DNA from: Aurelia coerulea
Taxonomy: Eukaryota; Cnidaria; Scyphozoa; Semaeostomeae; Ulmaridae
NCBI GenBank assembly: GCA_039566865.1
Contig: CM076947.1
Span: 5,835,501-5,899,500 of the forward strand
Length of the DNA stretch: 64,000 bases
Direction of reading: 5' to 3'
This document shows positions 45,559-57,344 of the stretch, one piece after another. The position numbers and the translations under genes were made by a program. The notes under the pieces were generated by a model, which saw nothing but the letters and a program-made list of their open reading frames with translations, was not told the DNA's origin and made no database searches. Numbering within the stretch: position 1 is the first letter of the stretch; each line of letters starts with the position of its first letter.

Positions 45559-48253
45559 GCCCCGTTCACCGATCTTTGTGTGCCTTACTTCTTTAGTTTG
45601 GCCTTCTATAGGACAGTACACCTCAAGGCCTAGTTAGGCCTAGGACCCTCGCAACAACAAACAAGAAGACACAAAAGCATCTGCATCGTAAATTATTTAA
45701 ATACTCAACAATTTGTGAACGTTTCATATCATACAGTACATCATTATTATCGATGTACTGTGGAGGCTATTATAAGCCTTTGACAGTTCAATTCAATTTG
45801 TTTTGTACAATAATACTTTCACTAAACACTTCACAATCATCCAATCCAATGGCAATCACAGGGTATTTTTTAACGTACTGACTGGTGGAACAATGTCCCT
45901 GTCTGTGGGCCCTTTTCATTTTCCCTTGTGAACAAAACAGTGTGCTTCTTTAGCTTATCATGTTGTGTGTGTATATATATATATCAAAAAACATTATTTA
46001 AACAATGCAGTTTGAAGCTTTGTGCCTTTTTTGGATTTTGATATATTTTGGGTGAGTGACTTTGTGACTGATGATGCGCATTGACTTATGCCTTTGTTGT
46101 AAATTTGTACCATGAAAAATTGGAGGCCCTTTTATCTTAGAGATTTCTAATATGGTACGCTATCACAAAAGGCTGTATGTGTCTTTACTGGTTAAAACAG
46201 TGCTCAATGCCATGTAGGCTAATATGGTACGCTATAACTTATATGATATGATGCCCATGAAAGGTGCACATCTGGCTATTGTTTAAGAAACTATTATTCT
46301 ATTGTTCTTCCTTTGTCATCATCTGTGCTCAGAACATCAAAAGCAGTCTTTCCTCATAGAACATTCCAAAAAAGTATAAACCAAACCAAATGTAATATTT
46401 AACAAGCATGGGTTGTTTTATTCTGACCTTAGAAAAGGGGTCATCACATTCATCAAATCCAGTAAAGTCACACTTTTCTAAAAACTTTGGACATCACATA
46501 CTCTTGTGCACTATATAGTCAACAATTTTTGCCGCAGTGTATATGATGACTTCCTTCTTGAAGTTTCAAGGTGTAGCATGTAACACATAACTTCAGATGC
46601 AGCAAGGAAAAATAGGTCAGCAAGGTTTTTCAAGATAAAAAGGCTGAAACAATGACTGGCTCCTGAATGAATTTATTATGTATGGGTTTCTTGTTGAAAA
46701 TTAGTTATATTTGTGGGTACTACTAAATATAACTATTTGAGTACTACTAACAATCTGTCTGAACACCCCTTGTGACATCCCTGGGTTTGCACCAACGTGG
46801 TCTTAGAGTTCTAAAGAGAATAACATTTGGGCCCAGAGCTTAAAAATGGAAGTTATCAACATGAAAACTCTGTTACAATGCCTGATTAACAATGCTTCAA
46901 CAAGTAAATTCTCCGTCAGTCAAACGCATTCAGCATTGCATCCAACATTTGAAACAAAATTTGTTTTTGATCTCCATCAAACTTCATGCAAGATCAATTT
47001 GCAAATGTTATCCAACATGGTTGGTCAAACGCATCCAACATATAATTAAACAAAGGTCTCCAGCATGTTGGATGAAATATTGGATGCCTTTGACCTGGGG
47101 TTAAGACAACTTCTAAGCATACCAGTGGTTTAAACACCAGTGATATTGTTTTTTTTTCAGCTTGCAACTGCATATCATATGTCAATGACAAAAGCTCAAA
47201 GATTGTCTGCTTTTCTGCCACTCTTGAGGAAGTTCACAGATCTCTGATTTGAAGAAAAGATTTGAAAGAACAAACTTTGACAAAGACATTTTTAAAATGA
47301 GAGGCATATGAGCTGTTGGGACTTTAAGTTTACAGGATGTGTAATTTTGGCTGATGCAATTTGAATGAGTTGGATGGAATAAATTACTTTGTTAGATATG
47401 GTTGATTTTCTCAAATTTACGTTGTTTATTTTTACTTAGATTTTCTCTTTGAATGAGTGAATGGCATTTTCCTTTCATTGTGACTGAATTGAAAAGCCCT
47501 GCAATTTGTCAAATTGTATGTTTTGTCAGGTTGCTGAACCCTTTCTTGTTTATGCTTAGCAGGGGTCCAATCAGCAGGGGCACAACTACGGTGGGGGTCC
47601 TGGGGGTCCACACCCCTGCCCTTTTTGGAAAAGGGCAAATAAGTGCCCTTTTTAGGGAGAAAATTATGTTAATTTGACACGTTACTGACCGGTACTTTTA
47701 AGGGTTCTTGGGATGAAGTATCAATATTTGTTGAATGCTTTCTTGAATTGCTAAGATCTTGAACATAGTTTAAGAATTCACTATGCTTGAATTGGATTTA
47801 TCGTTCCGAAATTATCAGCAATTTTCTAAACATTGAGGCTCAAAAACTTGCAAATTCGGCTGAAAATTTCAACAGATTTCTGCAACTCCTTTATGTCTTA
47901 TATGGCACATGTGAAAAGCACTTACAAATTAGATGCTCAAAGACAAGACTCATTTTGTTAAAAGAAGCAGTTGCAAGAAAATTTTACGACCAGGTGAGCA
48001 AAAACAATCCCATTTGAAAGACCAGTGCTGTCTGGATATGAAGGCAAAGATATTGTTCATGTTCAAATTAATTTTACATTTGCCTAATGAAATCGGCAAC
48101 TTCATCTCAAAATTTTCTCAAAAAACAAAGCCCATTCAAAAATCTTCAAAGTAGGCCGAAAATTTTGACCAAATTTTCTTCCTCGCAGCAATATGGCTTT
48201 TACCAGCTTTTAGCACATGTTATCCCTTTGGAATTATGAAAGTGTCATTTCTC
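45559..48253. other. No gene recognised
   Basis: AT-rich, without a supported ORF. 46890-47100 repeats TCAAACGCATCCAACAT/ATGTTGGATG words in both orientations, likely a decayed MITE. AATATGGTACGCTAT occurs at 46149 and 46229. Confidence 0.5.
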
Positions 48254-48261
48254 GCCCTGGG

Positions 48262-48540
48262 CAGTGGCGGCGCCAGCCTGAAAAAAGTGGAGGGGATGAA
48301 GGAAGGCGGGGGTCTGGGGGCGAAGCCCCCAGGAAAATTTTCAGGACCACGCCCATTTCATACTCAGGAAACGCCCTTTTTACCCTAAGGAAACACCCTT
48401 CTTTGTTTATCAAGCTCTAAAGATACCTACCTAACCCCTCCTAAGACATTTTCTCAACGGATTTAGACGAATTGGAAGAGTGACCTCAGAGAAAAGTTGG
48501 TGGGACTTGTCCCCCCATTCCCCCCGTGGCTCCGCCACTG
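48262..48540. mobile_element. 279-bp hAT-like MITE
   Basis: CAGTGGCGGCGCCAGCC and GGCTCCGCCACTG are the ends. A perfect 8-bp duplication, GCCCTGGG, lies at 48254-48261 and 48541-48548. Confidence 0.9.
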
Positions 48541-48548
48541 GCCCTGGG

Positions 48549-50345
48549 AGCATAACAGCATAATTCCAGGTGACTTTGTCCTCCCAAGAGTATAACACAA
48601 CACTTGCCAATGCTTGTTGAAGTCATCACTGTGAAGCAGGGATATCAGGAAAATTTGGTCGTCATTTTGGGCCGGTTTTAAAGATTTCCTGAAATGGCTT
48701 TTCCAGAAAATCCCTTACCATTTTAGAGTGGAGTGGCCGACCTCATTCAGGTAAATTCGTAAAAGGATTTGCACATGTCCACTATTGAATGATATATTTG
48801 CCAATATTTTTGTTCTCTTATCCAAGGAGCAGTGGCCTTTCAAATAGGGATTGCTTTTTTTCTCACCCTGTAAAAGAATTGGCCCAAAGTTGCAAAACCA
48901 AACAACAAACTTCAGAGCACAGTTTCTCATAAAAAGCGTGTACGAGCAGTCTTTTCAGTGTTACTTGTCTCTCCTAGGCGGGTGTCTTTCATTCTCTTCT
49001 TGTGTTGACCTCTTTTTAAGACAGGCATTCTCTCACTATCTAGAGAGCGTGATTTAAAAAATTTTCAGAGCAAGCCCCCGAATCCCCTCCCAGCTCCCTT
49101 TGTCCTGGGAACAAAAATAAGCCAACGTGCTTTTCAGAGTCCAGAAAAAAGTCAAACCTTAAGATAAAAATCTGATGAGTTAAACCTTCCTCGTTTCATC
49201 AAGTCAAAATAACCCTCTTCTAGCGTTGAATAGAACCTTATAATTCATATTGCCAAAATATTCCACAATTTTCTCAAATTTCTAAAAAGATGACTAAACC
49301 TTCCTCAAATATGTCATTAGCAAGCAAAACCTTCCTCCGGCTCACAGCCGTGGAGCCGTGACCTTTTCTGAACTCTGGTGCTTTTGATGGGGTTCACGAA
49401 AGATACCATAGAGAAGGCCAAGTTTGTGTTATTCTTGAAGTATTCTTATTTTTTTCAAATAGAAGCCACGCCCTCTTCGTCTATCACGATTTACATGCTC
49501 TCGCTATTGCTAATGTAAGTCGAAAAGAATTCATATCAAAATGGCCAAAATTGATGATGCTATCAAAAATGACATAGAACAAGAAGACCCTTTTGCATAT
49601 TTAAAGTGCCTATGACACCAACTACAATTTAAAGGACGTATACAAAAAAATGACGGATACGAATAGAAACAAGAAAATAAGTGCATTTATTGCTATTCTA
49701 TTTTAGAAAATTATATGCTAGAAGGGACTTTAGGACAGAGGTGGAACAAATATTTTCCTTTCTGGGAACTTAGGTTTATAGCTGAAAAATTTCTGCAAAA
49801 TTTTATCAGAATTTAATCAAAAAATGAGTAAAACACGACAGGAGATCACAAGCTCTGTCGCATGAGAGGGACAAACAAGACTTGACAACCACCGTATTTA
49901 TGCAGCATTTAATTAATCAATTCTAGGCTATCATCTGCGGTTTTTTTTTCAACATCTGATCAGTCGTTGCACCCTTGCTATTTCATTTTCAATCCGACTC
50001 GGCAAGAGACGATGTTTAACTCAGGTTCTTAAGCACGGCAGATTCCCCCATCTTCAAACCAGTTTGATTCGACAACGGCAAGAATACTATAGGATGTACA
50101 GCTGACAGGGAGCTGACAATAGTTAAACCCTTTTCCTTTGAAAACAAATGAAAGCACCGAGATCCAGGAGCATTAGCGCACGGGGAGATGAAATTTGATG
50201 GGGGGGGGGGGGGGAGGCTGCCTGATAGAAAATCTAATGTTTACGAAAATTTTTGCCCAATTATATAGCTAATTGTTCCAACATGAGGATGGCTGTAGCC
50301 CCTACCCCTAGCCCCTGTCTCCAACGCCTATGCTGCCAGAATCGA
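48549..50345. other. No gene recognised
   Basis: Short unsupported frames only. A G15 run is at 50200-50214. Confidence 0.45.
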
Positions 50346-52275
50346 CTATGTGTTCGTGTAGACTTTGTCCCAATTTCTAACTCTTTGTTGGTGTACATGT
50401 AGGTATCTATCTATATGAGACCCAGGAGACCCCGGGGGGGTTACTTGACCAGGTTTTGGTCGGGGACGTGCCATCGAAGCTTCTAAAACATACCCGTTCC
50501 TTATACCAATTTTGCGAAAAAGTATACCCGACTTTATACCAATTCTGTGAAAAGGTATACCAAAATCGTTCTTTAAACCAAAATCGCTAAAATCGATACC
50601 GTTCCTTATACCAAAATCGCGAAAATCGATACCGTTCCTTATACCAAAATCGCGAAAATCGATACCCTTCCCGATGGCACGTCCCCGTACCCAAAATATG
50701 TGAAGTACCCCCCCCCGGGCAGGAGACCCATTTTCTGACTCTGTGTTGGTGTGCATGTAGGTATCTATGTGACCCTCGAGACCCAGGAGACCCACTTTTT
50801 AACTCTCTGTTGCTGTGCATGTAGGTATCTATCTGTATGAGACCCTCGAGACCCACTTTTAACTCTGTGTTGGTGTGCATGTAGGTATCTATCTATATGT
50901 GACCCTCGAGACCCATGAGACCCACTTTCTGACTCTCTGTTGGTGTGGATGTAGGTATCTATCTATGTATATAAGAGACCCAAGAGACCCACTTTTAACT
51001 CTGTGTTGGTGTGCATGTAGGTATCTATCTATATGTGACCCTCGAGACCCAGGAGACCCACTTTCTGACTCTCTGTTGGTGTGCATGTAGGTATCTATCT
51101 GTATGAGACCGTCGAGACCCACTTTTAACTCTGTGTTGGTGTGCATGTAGGTATCTATCTATATGTGACCCTCGAGACCCAGGAGACCCATTTTCCGACT
51201 CTCTGTTGGTATGCGCATGTAGGTATCTATCTATGTATATATGTGACCCTCGAGACCCACGAGACCCACTTTCTGACTCTCTGTTGGTGTGCATGTAGGT
51301 ATCTATCTATGTATATATGTGACCCTCGAGACCCAGGAGACCCATTTTCCGACTCTCTGTCGGTGTGCGCATGTAGGTATCTATCTATGTATATATGTGA
51401 CCCTCAAGACCCAGGAGACCCACTTTCTGACTCTCTGTTGGTGTGCATGTAGGTATCTATCTATATGCGACCCTCGAGACCTATGACTCTGTGTTGGTGT
51501 GCATGTAGGTGTCTATCTATATGCGACCCTCGAGACCTAGGAGACCCACTTTTTAACTCTCTGTTGGTGTGCATGTAGGTATCTATCTATATGTGACCCT
51601 CGAGACCCAGGAGACCCACTTTCTGACTCTCTCTTGGTGTGGATGTAGGTATCTATCTATGTATATATGTGACCCTCGAGACCCAGGAGACCCACTTTCT
51701 GACTCTCTGTTGGTGTGGATGTAGGTATCTATCTATGTATATATGTGACCCTCGAGACCCAGGAGACCCACTTTCTGACTCTCTGTTGGTGTGGATGTAG
51801 GTACCCAGGAGACCCACTTTCTGACTCTCTGTTGGTGTGCATGTAGGTATCTATGTAGGCATCTATCTATGTATATATGTGACCCTCGAGACCCAGGAGA
51901 CCCATTTTCCGACTCTCTGTTGGCGTGCGCATGTAGGTATCTATCTATGTATATATGTGTCCCTCGAGTGGTGTGGATGTAGGTATCTATCTATGTATAT
52001 ATGTGACCATCGAGACCCAGGAGACCCACTTTCTGACTCTCTGTTGGTGTGGATGTAGGTATCTATCTATGTATATATGTGACCCTCGAGACCCAGGAGA
52101 CCCATTTTCCGACTCTCTGTTGGCGTGCGCATGTAGGTATCTATCTATGTATATATGTGACCCTCGAGACCCAGGAGACCCACTTTCTGACTCTCTGTTG
52201 GTGTGGATGTAGGTATCTATCTATGTATATATGTGACCCTCGAGACCCAGGAGACCCATTTTCCGACTCTATGTT
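50346..52275 (+). repeat. Large minisatellite, about 60-76-bp units
   Basis: Roughly 25 units of variable length share GGTGTGCATGTAGGTATCTA, a TATCTATGTATATATGTGA block, CCTCGAGACCCAGGAGACCC and TTCTGACTCTCTGTTG. Length varies through gain or loss of TATATATG and the GACCCAGGA segment. Long frames on both strands here are repeat artefacts. Confidence 0.9.
50432..50720. mobile_element. MITE inserted in the minisatellite, 8-bp duplication
   Basis: The ends are CCGGGGGGGTTACTT and AAGTACCCCCCCCCGGGC. AGGAGACC lies at 50424-50431 and 50721-50728; neighbouring satellite units show the empty site. The interior repeats ACCAAAATCGCGAAAATCG (about 31-bp period). Partial relatives lie at 44690-44800 and 52560-52740. 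Confidence 0.75.
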
Positions 52276-52284
52276 GGTGTGCGC

Positions 52285-52440
52285 ATATAGGTATCTAGTA
52301 TGTGTCCATATGTCTATGCATCTGGTATGTGTCCATATGTCTGTGTCTGTATGCATCTATTATGTGTCCATATGTCTGTGTCTGTATGCATCTAGTATGT
52401 GTCCATATGTCTATGCATCTGGTATGTTTCCTTATGTCTG
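52285..52440 (+). repeat. TATGTGTCCATATGTCT minisatellite
   Basis: Tandem repeats around TATGTGTCCATATGTCTATG and GTCTGTATGCATCTA directly follow the larger minisatellite. Confidence 0.8.
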
Positions 52441-53447
52441 TTCTGTGCATTCTTTTTCTGTCGTTATGTCTACGTCTGTGTTCTATTGTATGTATATCTA
52501 AAATCTAAAAGATTTTTAATCTTTTCTATTGTATGCAAATGAGAAAATTCAAATTGGCCAATAGGAGGGCCTGTTAGATTCTAGTACATGATGCCCCCAA
52601 GATCGGATATACATTTGAGAAAATTGGCATAATGTCAGGTGTACTTTTTCGGAAAATTGGTATAAGGAACGGGCATGTTTTTGAAGCTTCGATGGCACAC
52701 TCGACCAAATCCTTGTAAAGTACCCCTCCCCCCCCCTATGCAAGATGCAATACACAAATATTCTCGTAAGAATTTAAGAATTGGGGCCAAGTTTCTCAAC
52801 GTTTTCAGATTTCCTCCTTGAACAGTTAAAGACATGATTTTTCAAGCTGTTGCAATGTTTAGATATTACTCAAATTTCTTCCGAGTAATATGATGCAGGA
52901 AACAAGTCACAAGTCAAAATGAAGCACAAATGTTTTTTTAATTTGTTGACGATCTGGATGTTGGTTTCTCATAAGCAGTTTCTTATGAAGAAATTACGTG
53001 TAAATAAAGGGGCAGTTTCTTATAAGCAGTTTCTTATGAAGAAATTACGTGTAAATAACGTGGCAGACTCTACATTGCCCGATTGCCCACTGGATTCAAA
53101 ATCAAGGCCTTCTTTAACATACCAGCTAGCTAGTAGCTAGGCAATTGGTCCCTTGTTTGTATCTATTGTTTTTCCTGTAGAAAATGAAATTCAATAAATT
53201 GGGGAAAAATTGGACCATTTTGTCCGAGAAGGCCGTGTTTTCGAGTTCCGACATGTCCGAGTTTTCTTCTAGAGCATAGGAGAAATTTGATAAGTCGGAG
53301 AAGGGAAAAGTCGGACCATTTCGTCCGAGAAGTCCGTGTTTTCGAGTTGGAACTAGGGCTAATTCGAAAACTTGGACTTAGAAAACTCGGACAATCTGGT
53401 CCGAGATGTCCGAGAAGTCCGAGTTTTCGACCTGGCCCAATAAAAAC

Positions 53448-53916
53448 TGTTAAATTTTGTCAACCATGTAATACTAGAAACAGTTTATGCTGCAATCAAC
53501 TTAAATCTACCAACTCGTTCACTAGCTTTGTAACTAAGAACACATATAAAATCTACCATGAATCCAACTGTAGAAGCAGAAACGTCATATATCTGCTAGA
53601 ATGCACACGTTGCTCTAAACAATATGTCGGAAAATCCGAATGGCCCTTCAACTTCAGACTCAATAACTATAGGCATAGAATCAAATCAACAGACTATGAT
53701 AAACTGCTCCACGTTGAACAACACTTTCGCCTAGCAAACCATGACTTCTCCAAAGATGCAAAATTTACCATCATAGAAAAGATGGAAAAGAATGTATCCG
53801 GCGAAATAACGTCAATTCTAGAATCACATGAAGATAACTGGATGTTACGCCTTAAAACTTTATCCCCAAATGGTCTAAACAGCAAACTAAACCACCCAGA
53901 ACACATTAGATTATAA
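53448..53916 (+). CDS. PLE GIY-YIG endonuclease domain
   Basis: In the frame that continues from the RT side, it reads VKFCQPCNTRNSLCCNQ, then RNVIYLLECTRCSKQYVGKS, NFRLNNYRHRI, LHVEQHFRLANHDF, FTIIEKME and HEDNWMLRLKTLSPNGLNSK, with a stop at 53916. VIYLLEC...KQYVGKS is the GIY-YIG core; downstream Arg, Glu, and the C-C zinc-like motif before it fit Penelope elements. This part has no stop or frameshift, unlike the RT half. It was separated from the RT by the 10.6-kb insertion that ends at 53437. Confidence 0.9.
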
Positions 53917-54091
53917 TTCTTTAAACAAATGGACAAGCCACAGAATTACGTTCACTTTTTTGTTATTACATTGTTCCCCTGTGGCTCGTCATTTCTCAAT
54001 CATCATACGTAATTTCAAACAATTAATTTAGCGTCATATTTATAAAAATAATTTGTAAAATCCGTTGCATTAGAAAATATTACTTATTCTC

Positions 54092-54136
54092 CTGATGATG
54101 ACCTTGTGGTCGAAACTAGTTGTGAATTGAGATAAA
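54092..54136 (+). ncRNA. Hammerhead-ribozyme-like motif at PLE 3' end
   Basis: CTGATGA (54092-54098), a 4-bp stem II (GACC/GGTC) closed by TTGT, then GAAA (54112-54115). AAC/GTT could form a short stem III, and ATTCTC/GTGAAT a stem I with one mismatch. PLEs are known to carry minimal hammerheads. An extra U before stem II is unusual, so it may be inactive. Confidence 0.4.
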
Positions 54137-54383
54137 ATTTATATATTTATATTCCTGTTCGTCTTTCTTTTTGTTCATCTTTAATATAGTTTTGTTATAT
54201 TTCCCAGTGCTTTGAGTTACTCTTTTGGCCATCTTCGAGTTCAGTTTAATTTAAAAAGCCTTCAGTGCTCATGGCATAAGTCCCCGGACTGAGGGATATT
54301 TAGTAGACAATCACTCTAGTAAACGACCAGGTCCATAGGAAGCAGGGGGAGGCAGGGGGGGGGGGCTCAAGCCCACAATAATT

Positions 54384-55295
54384 TTGAAAACAATGGTGCT
54401 GCCAAATGCTATTTTTGAAGAAATTGTTGCACAGAGTGTTGGAGATCTCGCTGCAGATCAATGCTTTCCAAGAGGGTTTCGTGAGCAGTTTCTTGGTTTG
54501 CTTTTGTGCTTCCATGTGAGGAGGATGACAAATGGAAAGGGATCGGAGAAATGCAGAAATTGTACAAATCATTAATTTCCAAAGGAAACACAGAACAATT
54601 CTATTCCAAATTTTATGCAATTGTTATCCCCCATTTTAGAAATCTTTTTGCAGAATTCTCAGGCCAAGGTGCAACACTTGTATCCACGAGGATCGCAGAC
54701 AAGGTCATTGCCTATTCTAAGCAACAAAAAAGGGGAAAACCAGCGTTACCAGCTAAGACAGTTCTTACTTTCAATGAAAAATGTGCATTACAGTACCTTG
54801 GTGGATATGTACTGTCAAAACGTAATCGCAAAATACAATTCGCGAAAGGGCAACACTCACAGATTGGCCAACAATGCATTTCATTTCTGCAAGCTGGAAA
54901 GGCGAATGAATTTGCTAGCTCTCACAGACTTGTTGACAGTGTAAATAGAGGTGGCCTTTGGAAGGTTAACACAGGCAGAGCTCAAATTCCTTGAACATAC
55001 CCGGACCCTGAACACAAAACAGATTGATGTACCTTCTATGGTGAACACTCTGCTGCGTAATGAAGATGTGAAAGCTCATTATCAATCTTGGTTTAGTTCT
55101 GCTGATTTGGTTTTGGATCAAGAAATATCAGATAGAATGCTTGAAAAAGTCATGACGCTCTATCTCAGAGTACACTCATTCTCACATGCTAAAGACGTTG
55201 TGAATGCCTTTAAAAGTAAACAATCAAAAGCAAAATCAAAGGCACTGAGGAAAGAAATTAAACGAAAAACACTTCAACCACAAATTCATGAATGA
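54384..55295 (+). pseudogene. Transposon-derived ORF with two frameshifts
   Basis: Three frames read as one protein: IFEEIVAQSVGDLAADQCFP (54405-54500), then EEDDKWKGIGEMQKLYKSLI through TVLTFNEKCALQYLGGYVLS and LVDSVNRGGLWKV (54506-54968), then LTQAELKFLEHTRTLN to LEKVMTLYLRVHSFSHAKDV and ALRKEIKRK (54970-55295). The ALQYLGGYV, SxxRGGLW and K-rich LRKE endings recall uncharacterised transposon proteins frequent in cnidarian genomes; I cannot assign a superfamily. It directly follows a CCAGG-type element end (54329), which may be its terminus. Confidence 0.5.
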
Positions 55296-55792
55296 AATAA
55301 ATAGCAAACTGTTCTGCATATTATATAGTAACCATACAGCCACATCAACAAGTTTGAGTCCACTTTCAATATTTGTTTATCATGCAGCAAAAATGATGGA
55401 TCGTACCATGCTTTTATTAAACAGCAATTTAGTCCCCTTGTGCCCATGTTTCAGGAAATGCTAATAACATATTCTGGACTGTCAACTACCATAACTGATG
55501 TTGTGCAAGTTTTTGATTTTGAGAAAAGTGAAATCATTTGGCAGCAAATTCAAACCTTTTGGACCTGGTTGCATACAGTACATACGTATGCAGTAGAGTT
55601 TGGAAAACTTTCTCTGATACACCTCAATGGAGTAATAGTTAAAAACTTCCCAAATACAGAATAGTATTTGGAGTAAAAAACTACTTTTTCTTATCTGACA
55701 TTCACTTTAAGTGCCAAAGGGTCCCCCCAATGGTAATAATCTGGTACCAAATAATTCTGTTATAAACTTTTTGGTCTCTCACTGTAGTACAT

Positions 55793-57253
55793 AAACTTTT
55801 TTCCGGGTTTCCGGTTCAGGTCTCCGGCTCAAGGTTTCGGGTTTAAGGTTTCGGGCTTAAGGTTTCGGGTTTAAGGTTTCAGGTTTAAGGTTTCGGGCTT
55901 AAGGTTTTGGGTTTAAGGTTTCGGGTTTAAGGTTTCGGGTTCAAGGTTTCAACTTGTAATTACTTGGAATTGCTCGGAATTGGAATTACTTGGAATTTGT
56001 AATCATTTGGAATTGGCAGCTCTAGAAAAGTGACGAATGTACACCCATCTTGTTTTCTTACCATTTAACATCAAGTAATAAACTATAAGAACAAAACAGA
56101 AAATAATCTTTGTTGCAATCGAACGTGAACTGAAACGATAATAATACGGGAGACTTCACTATCAGATCACACTGGTGTGTATGCGCCAGAATGATAAGGA
56201 TTTATGATCAAAGATTTTACAGTTAACGCAAAACACCTTTTCCATAAAATAAACTACTGATGCAAATCCCTGTGTGACCGGATAGTGGAGCCCCCCCCAG
56301 GCATTAACGTAAAAAAACGAAACAGCAAACTGCAATAGGCAGCAACAATAAACTTAATAGTAATCTCAAATCAATTTTTCTGTCCATGTAACTTGTTATT
56401 TTGCAGTCAACGAATCTACTTTTCAAATTTCTTGAACACACCTTTAAATAAAGTTATCATTACTACTAGAGAGGTTGGTTAACTGATTTCTCGTTGCTAG
56501 CGCCCACTCTCAAATAAGCCCCTCTTCTACATATTGTACTATGCGCATACTACCCGTTTTTTTATATAAGAAACTGGTTTATAAGAAACTAGTACTACGA
56601 TGACCAAAATTTAAGAAACTCTAGTGCTACGCTCAAGAACAGATAAGAAACTCTAAAATTTTATTTCTGTTATGTCTCTCCTATTCTAACAAAGGTACCT
56701 TAATCTTTTCTTGACTTTTAGCTGCAAAATTGGTAAATTTTTGCCTTGATGTGCATGGCTTCTTCTTGATTACAATGTCAATGCAAAATGGAAGCCCTTT
56801 GTTGAGACGAAGGCTCAACTTCGAACAATACCGCAATTTTAGGCCCAAAAAATAAGAAAGTAATTAAGAAACTTTTACTACTAAAACACTGAAATTTTCA
56901 TGCGAAATTAAGAAACTTTTAATAGTAAGTGCTGATCGAAGTTTCTTATAAAAAAAGTGTAACCGGTTTTGTGTTGCACAGGAAAATATAAAACCTGAGG
57001 TCTTAAAAGTACAAACCGAGCTTGCAAGGCTCCTTATTACTAACCATAGTCTAAAAATATAAAATAATTCACTCAAGCTAATTGTCAAAAGAACAATTGG
57101 CATGAGTTTTATTGTTATATCCCTTGTAGTATCTCTCAAAAACGCCCCCCCCCCCCCCCCCTGTCAAAAACATCAAAATTTCAACCCGGCCCAAATAGGG
57201 TTAAACCCGAAACCTTGAACCCGAGACCTGAACCCGAAACCCGGAAAAAAGTT
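55793..57253. mobile_element. Long-TIR element with GGTTTCGGGTTTAA arrays
   Basis: AAACTTTTTTCCGGGTTTC at 55793 is mirrored at 57232-57253. Both arms carry repeats of a 15-bp unit, AAGGTTTCGGGTTTA (nine or so copies at 55840-55950, about three at 57200-57240). The TAAGAAACT-family MITE at 56553-56960 is nested inside. No ORF. Confidence 0.75.
56553..56960. mobile_element. MITE of the TAAGAAACT family (copy 3)
   Basis: It starts CCCGTTTTTTTATATAAGAA and ends with TTTCTTATAAAAAAAGTGT, imperfect inverted repeats. TAAGAAACT recurs inside. Confidence 0.5.
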
Positions 57254-57344
57254 TGTCCGCTTGAAAAGACTTTATGGAAAAGTGATGGGTACGTGCATAT
57301 ATTTAGAACTAGATCTCATCATTTGCTTGAAAAGTTACACTAAG

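Larger units (their letters stand above)
42802..53437. mobile_element. 10,636-bp long-TIR element inserted in PLE, 10-bp duplication
   Basis: It starts GGCCAGGTCGAAAACTC and ends GAGTTTTCGACCTGGCC. The TIRs extend about 240 bp (42802-43042, 53192-53437) with many TCGGAC/GTCCGA subterminal words. CAATAAAAAC lies on both sides (42792-42801, 53438-53447). Joining the flanks restores an open PLE frame, which proves the insertion. No transposase was found inside. The interior is filled with other repeats. A 9-11-bp duplication with long TIRs suggests Mutator-like mobilisation; this is inference. Confidence 0.9.
41426..54190 (+). mobile_element. Penelope-like retroelement (PLE copy 1), split by a 10.6-kb insertion
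   Basis: A short direct terminal repeat (GAATTGAGA...TTCATCTTTA) is found at 41426-41490 and 54124-54183. Between them lie an RT 3' part (42134-42791), then after the 10.6-kb insert the GIY-YIG domain (53448-53916) and a 3' region with a hammerhead-like motif. The 5' part is truncated inside RT motif C. A MITE (41514-42130) sits between the left terminal repeat and the RT remnant. Partial direct terminal repeats joined to a 5'-truncated body are typical of PLEs. Confidence 0.85.

Noticed and set aside
50346..52501. Many ORFs of 65-150 codons (for example ETHFLTLCWC and RGSHIDRYLHAHQ types)
   Set aside because: Both strands are open only because the minisatellite unit lacks stops in several frames.
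55440..55664. Plus-strand 74-codon ORF
   Set aside because: Could be a further exon of the transposon ORF at 54384-55295, but it has no motif or splice support.
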